Below the pieces are notes generated by a model. It was not told the DNA's origin. It saw nothing but the letters and a program-made list of their open reading frames with translations, and searched no databases. From NCBI GenBank assembly GCA_016342745.1, contig JAEINT010000021.1, positions 30,465 to 94,464 of the forward strand: DNA of 64,000 nt, read 5' to 3'. The stretch comes from Labilibaculum sp. Lineage in GTDB: Bacteria > Bacteroidota > Bacteroidia > Bacteroidales > Marinifilaceae. The position numbers and the translations under genes are program-made. Below, piece by piece: positions 63,929 through 64,000 of the stretch (position 1 is the first letter of the stretch; each line of letters begins with the position of its first letter).

Positions 63929-64000
63929 CAACTAAGCATTCGTGTGGCAGGAACTGCCCAACATGAAGGGTTTGTTGACGTAACCGAAAAAAATGGCACT
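63929..64000. other. Right edge, start of a possible attachment-site-like stem
   Basis: After AGCTAAC, GGCAG-gaa-CTGCC (63946-63958) can form a short hairpin and GTTGACGTAACC follows; the structure is cut by the window end. Confidence 0.3.

Overview
The window reads as a chromosomal segment of an AT-rich member of the Bacteroidota, most likely an anaerobic or facultative marine lineage near Marinilabiliales/Marinifilaceae (the rank below phylum is inference). Supporting signs are a type IX secretion C-terminal domain with gliding-type repeats, a DUF5686/carboxypeptidase-regulatory outer-membrane protein, TAnnTTTG-type -7 promoter elements (one with a perfect TTTG-N19-TATATTTG layout), an IntDOT-like tyrosine recombinase, GH43 and 3-keto-glycoside carbohydrate genes, and weak Shine-Dalgarno sites.

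Layout. 1-1603: 3' part of a secreted GH43 glycosidase cut by the window edge. 1604-4600: accessory zone with palindrome repeats, a decayed reading frame, a tyrosine recombinase and tRNA-Ser(UGA). 4725-8983 (minus): molybdenum-cofactor operon mobB-moeA-moaA-moaC-(MOSC/moaB fusion), preceded by a promoter, a structured leader (candidate Moco riboswitch) and a terminator hairpin abutting the first start codon. 9197-11656: CDF metal exporter, HAD phosphatase, secreted unknown. 11925-17073: threonine operon thrA-thrB-thrC with an unannotated 31-residue Thr/Ile-rich leader peptide. 17421-24904: HU, TrmH, a LytTR response regulator, class III aminotransferase, DPP III, M28 peptidase. 25072-34828: DUF5686 protein, HtpG, DEAD-box helicase, aspartate aminotransferase. 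34847-41612 (minus): flavodiiron protein, Crp/Fnr regulator, ABC-2 exporter, T9SS cargo protein.

41808-45445 is the least familiar system: a solute-binding-protein fold without a signal peptide but with a DUF1858-like N-terminus, a HypB/UreG-like GTPase with CxxC pairs, an ABC ATPase that also has a DUF1858-like N-terminus, and a small zinc-ribbon protein. The promoter carries a Crp/Fnr-type palindrome (TGTAA-N6-TTACA) at the class II activation distance from a consensus -7 box. No membrane permease is present, so I infer a cytoplasmic metal- or cofactor-handling machine rather than a transporter.

46990-53292: an AraC regulator divergent from a five-gene 3-keto-glycoside catabolic cluster (DUF1080, Gfo/Idh/MocA, TIM-barrel isomerase, ThuA, Kelch). 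53759-58842: unknown hydrolase, HD phosphohydrolase, then a GDPD - alpha/beta hydrolase - GlpD operon for glycerophosphodiester use. 58843-64000 is a mosaic accessory end: lipoproteins, an IS256-family remnant fused to a duplicated 32-bp piece of the upstream hydrolase gene, an 82/83-bp minisatellite, and two copies of a roughly 165-bp hairpin element ending in CATACGTTA that resemble gene-cassette boundaries.
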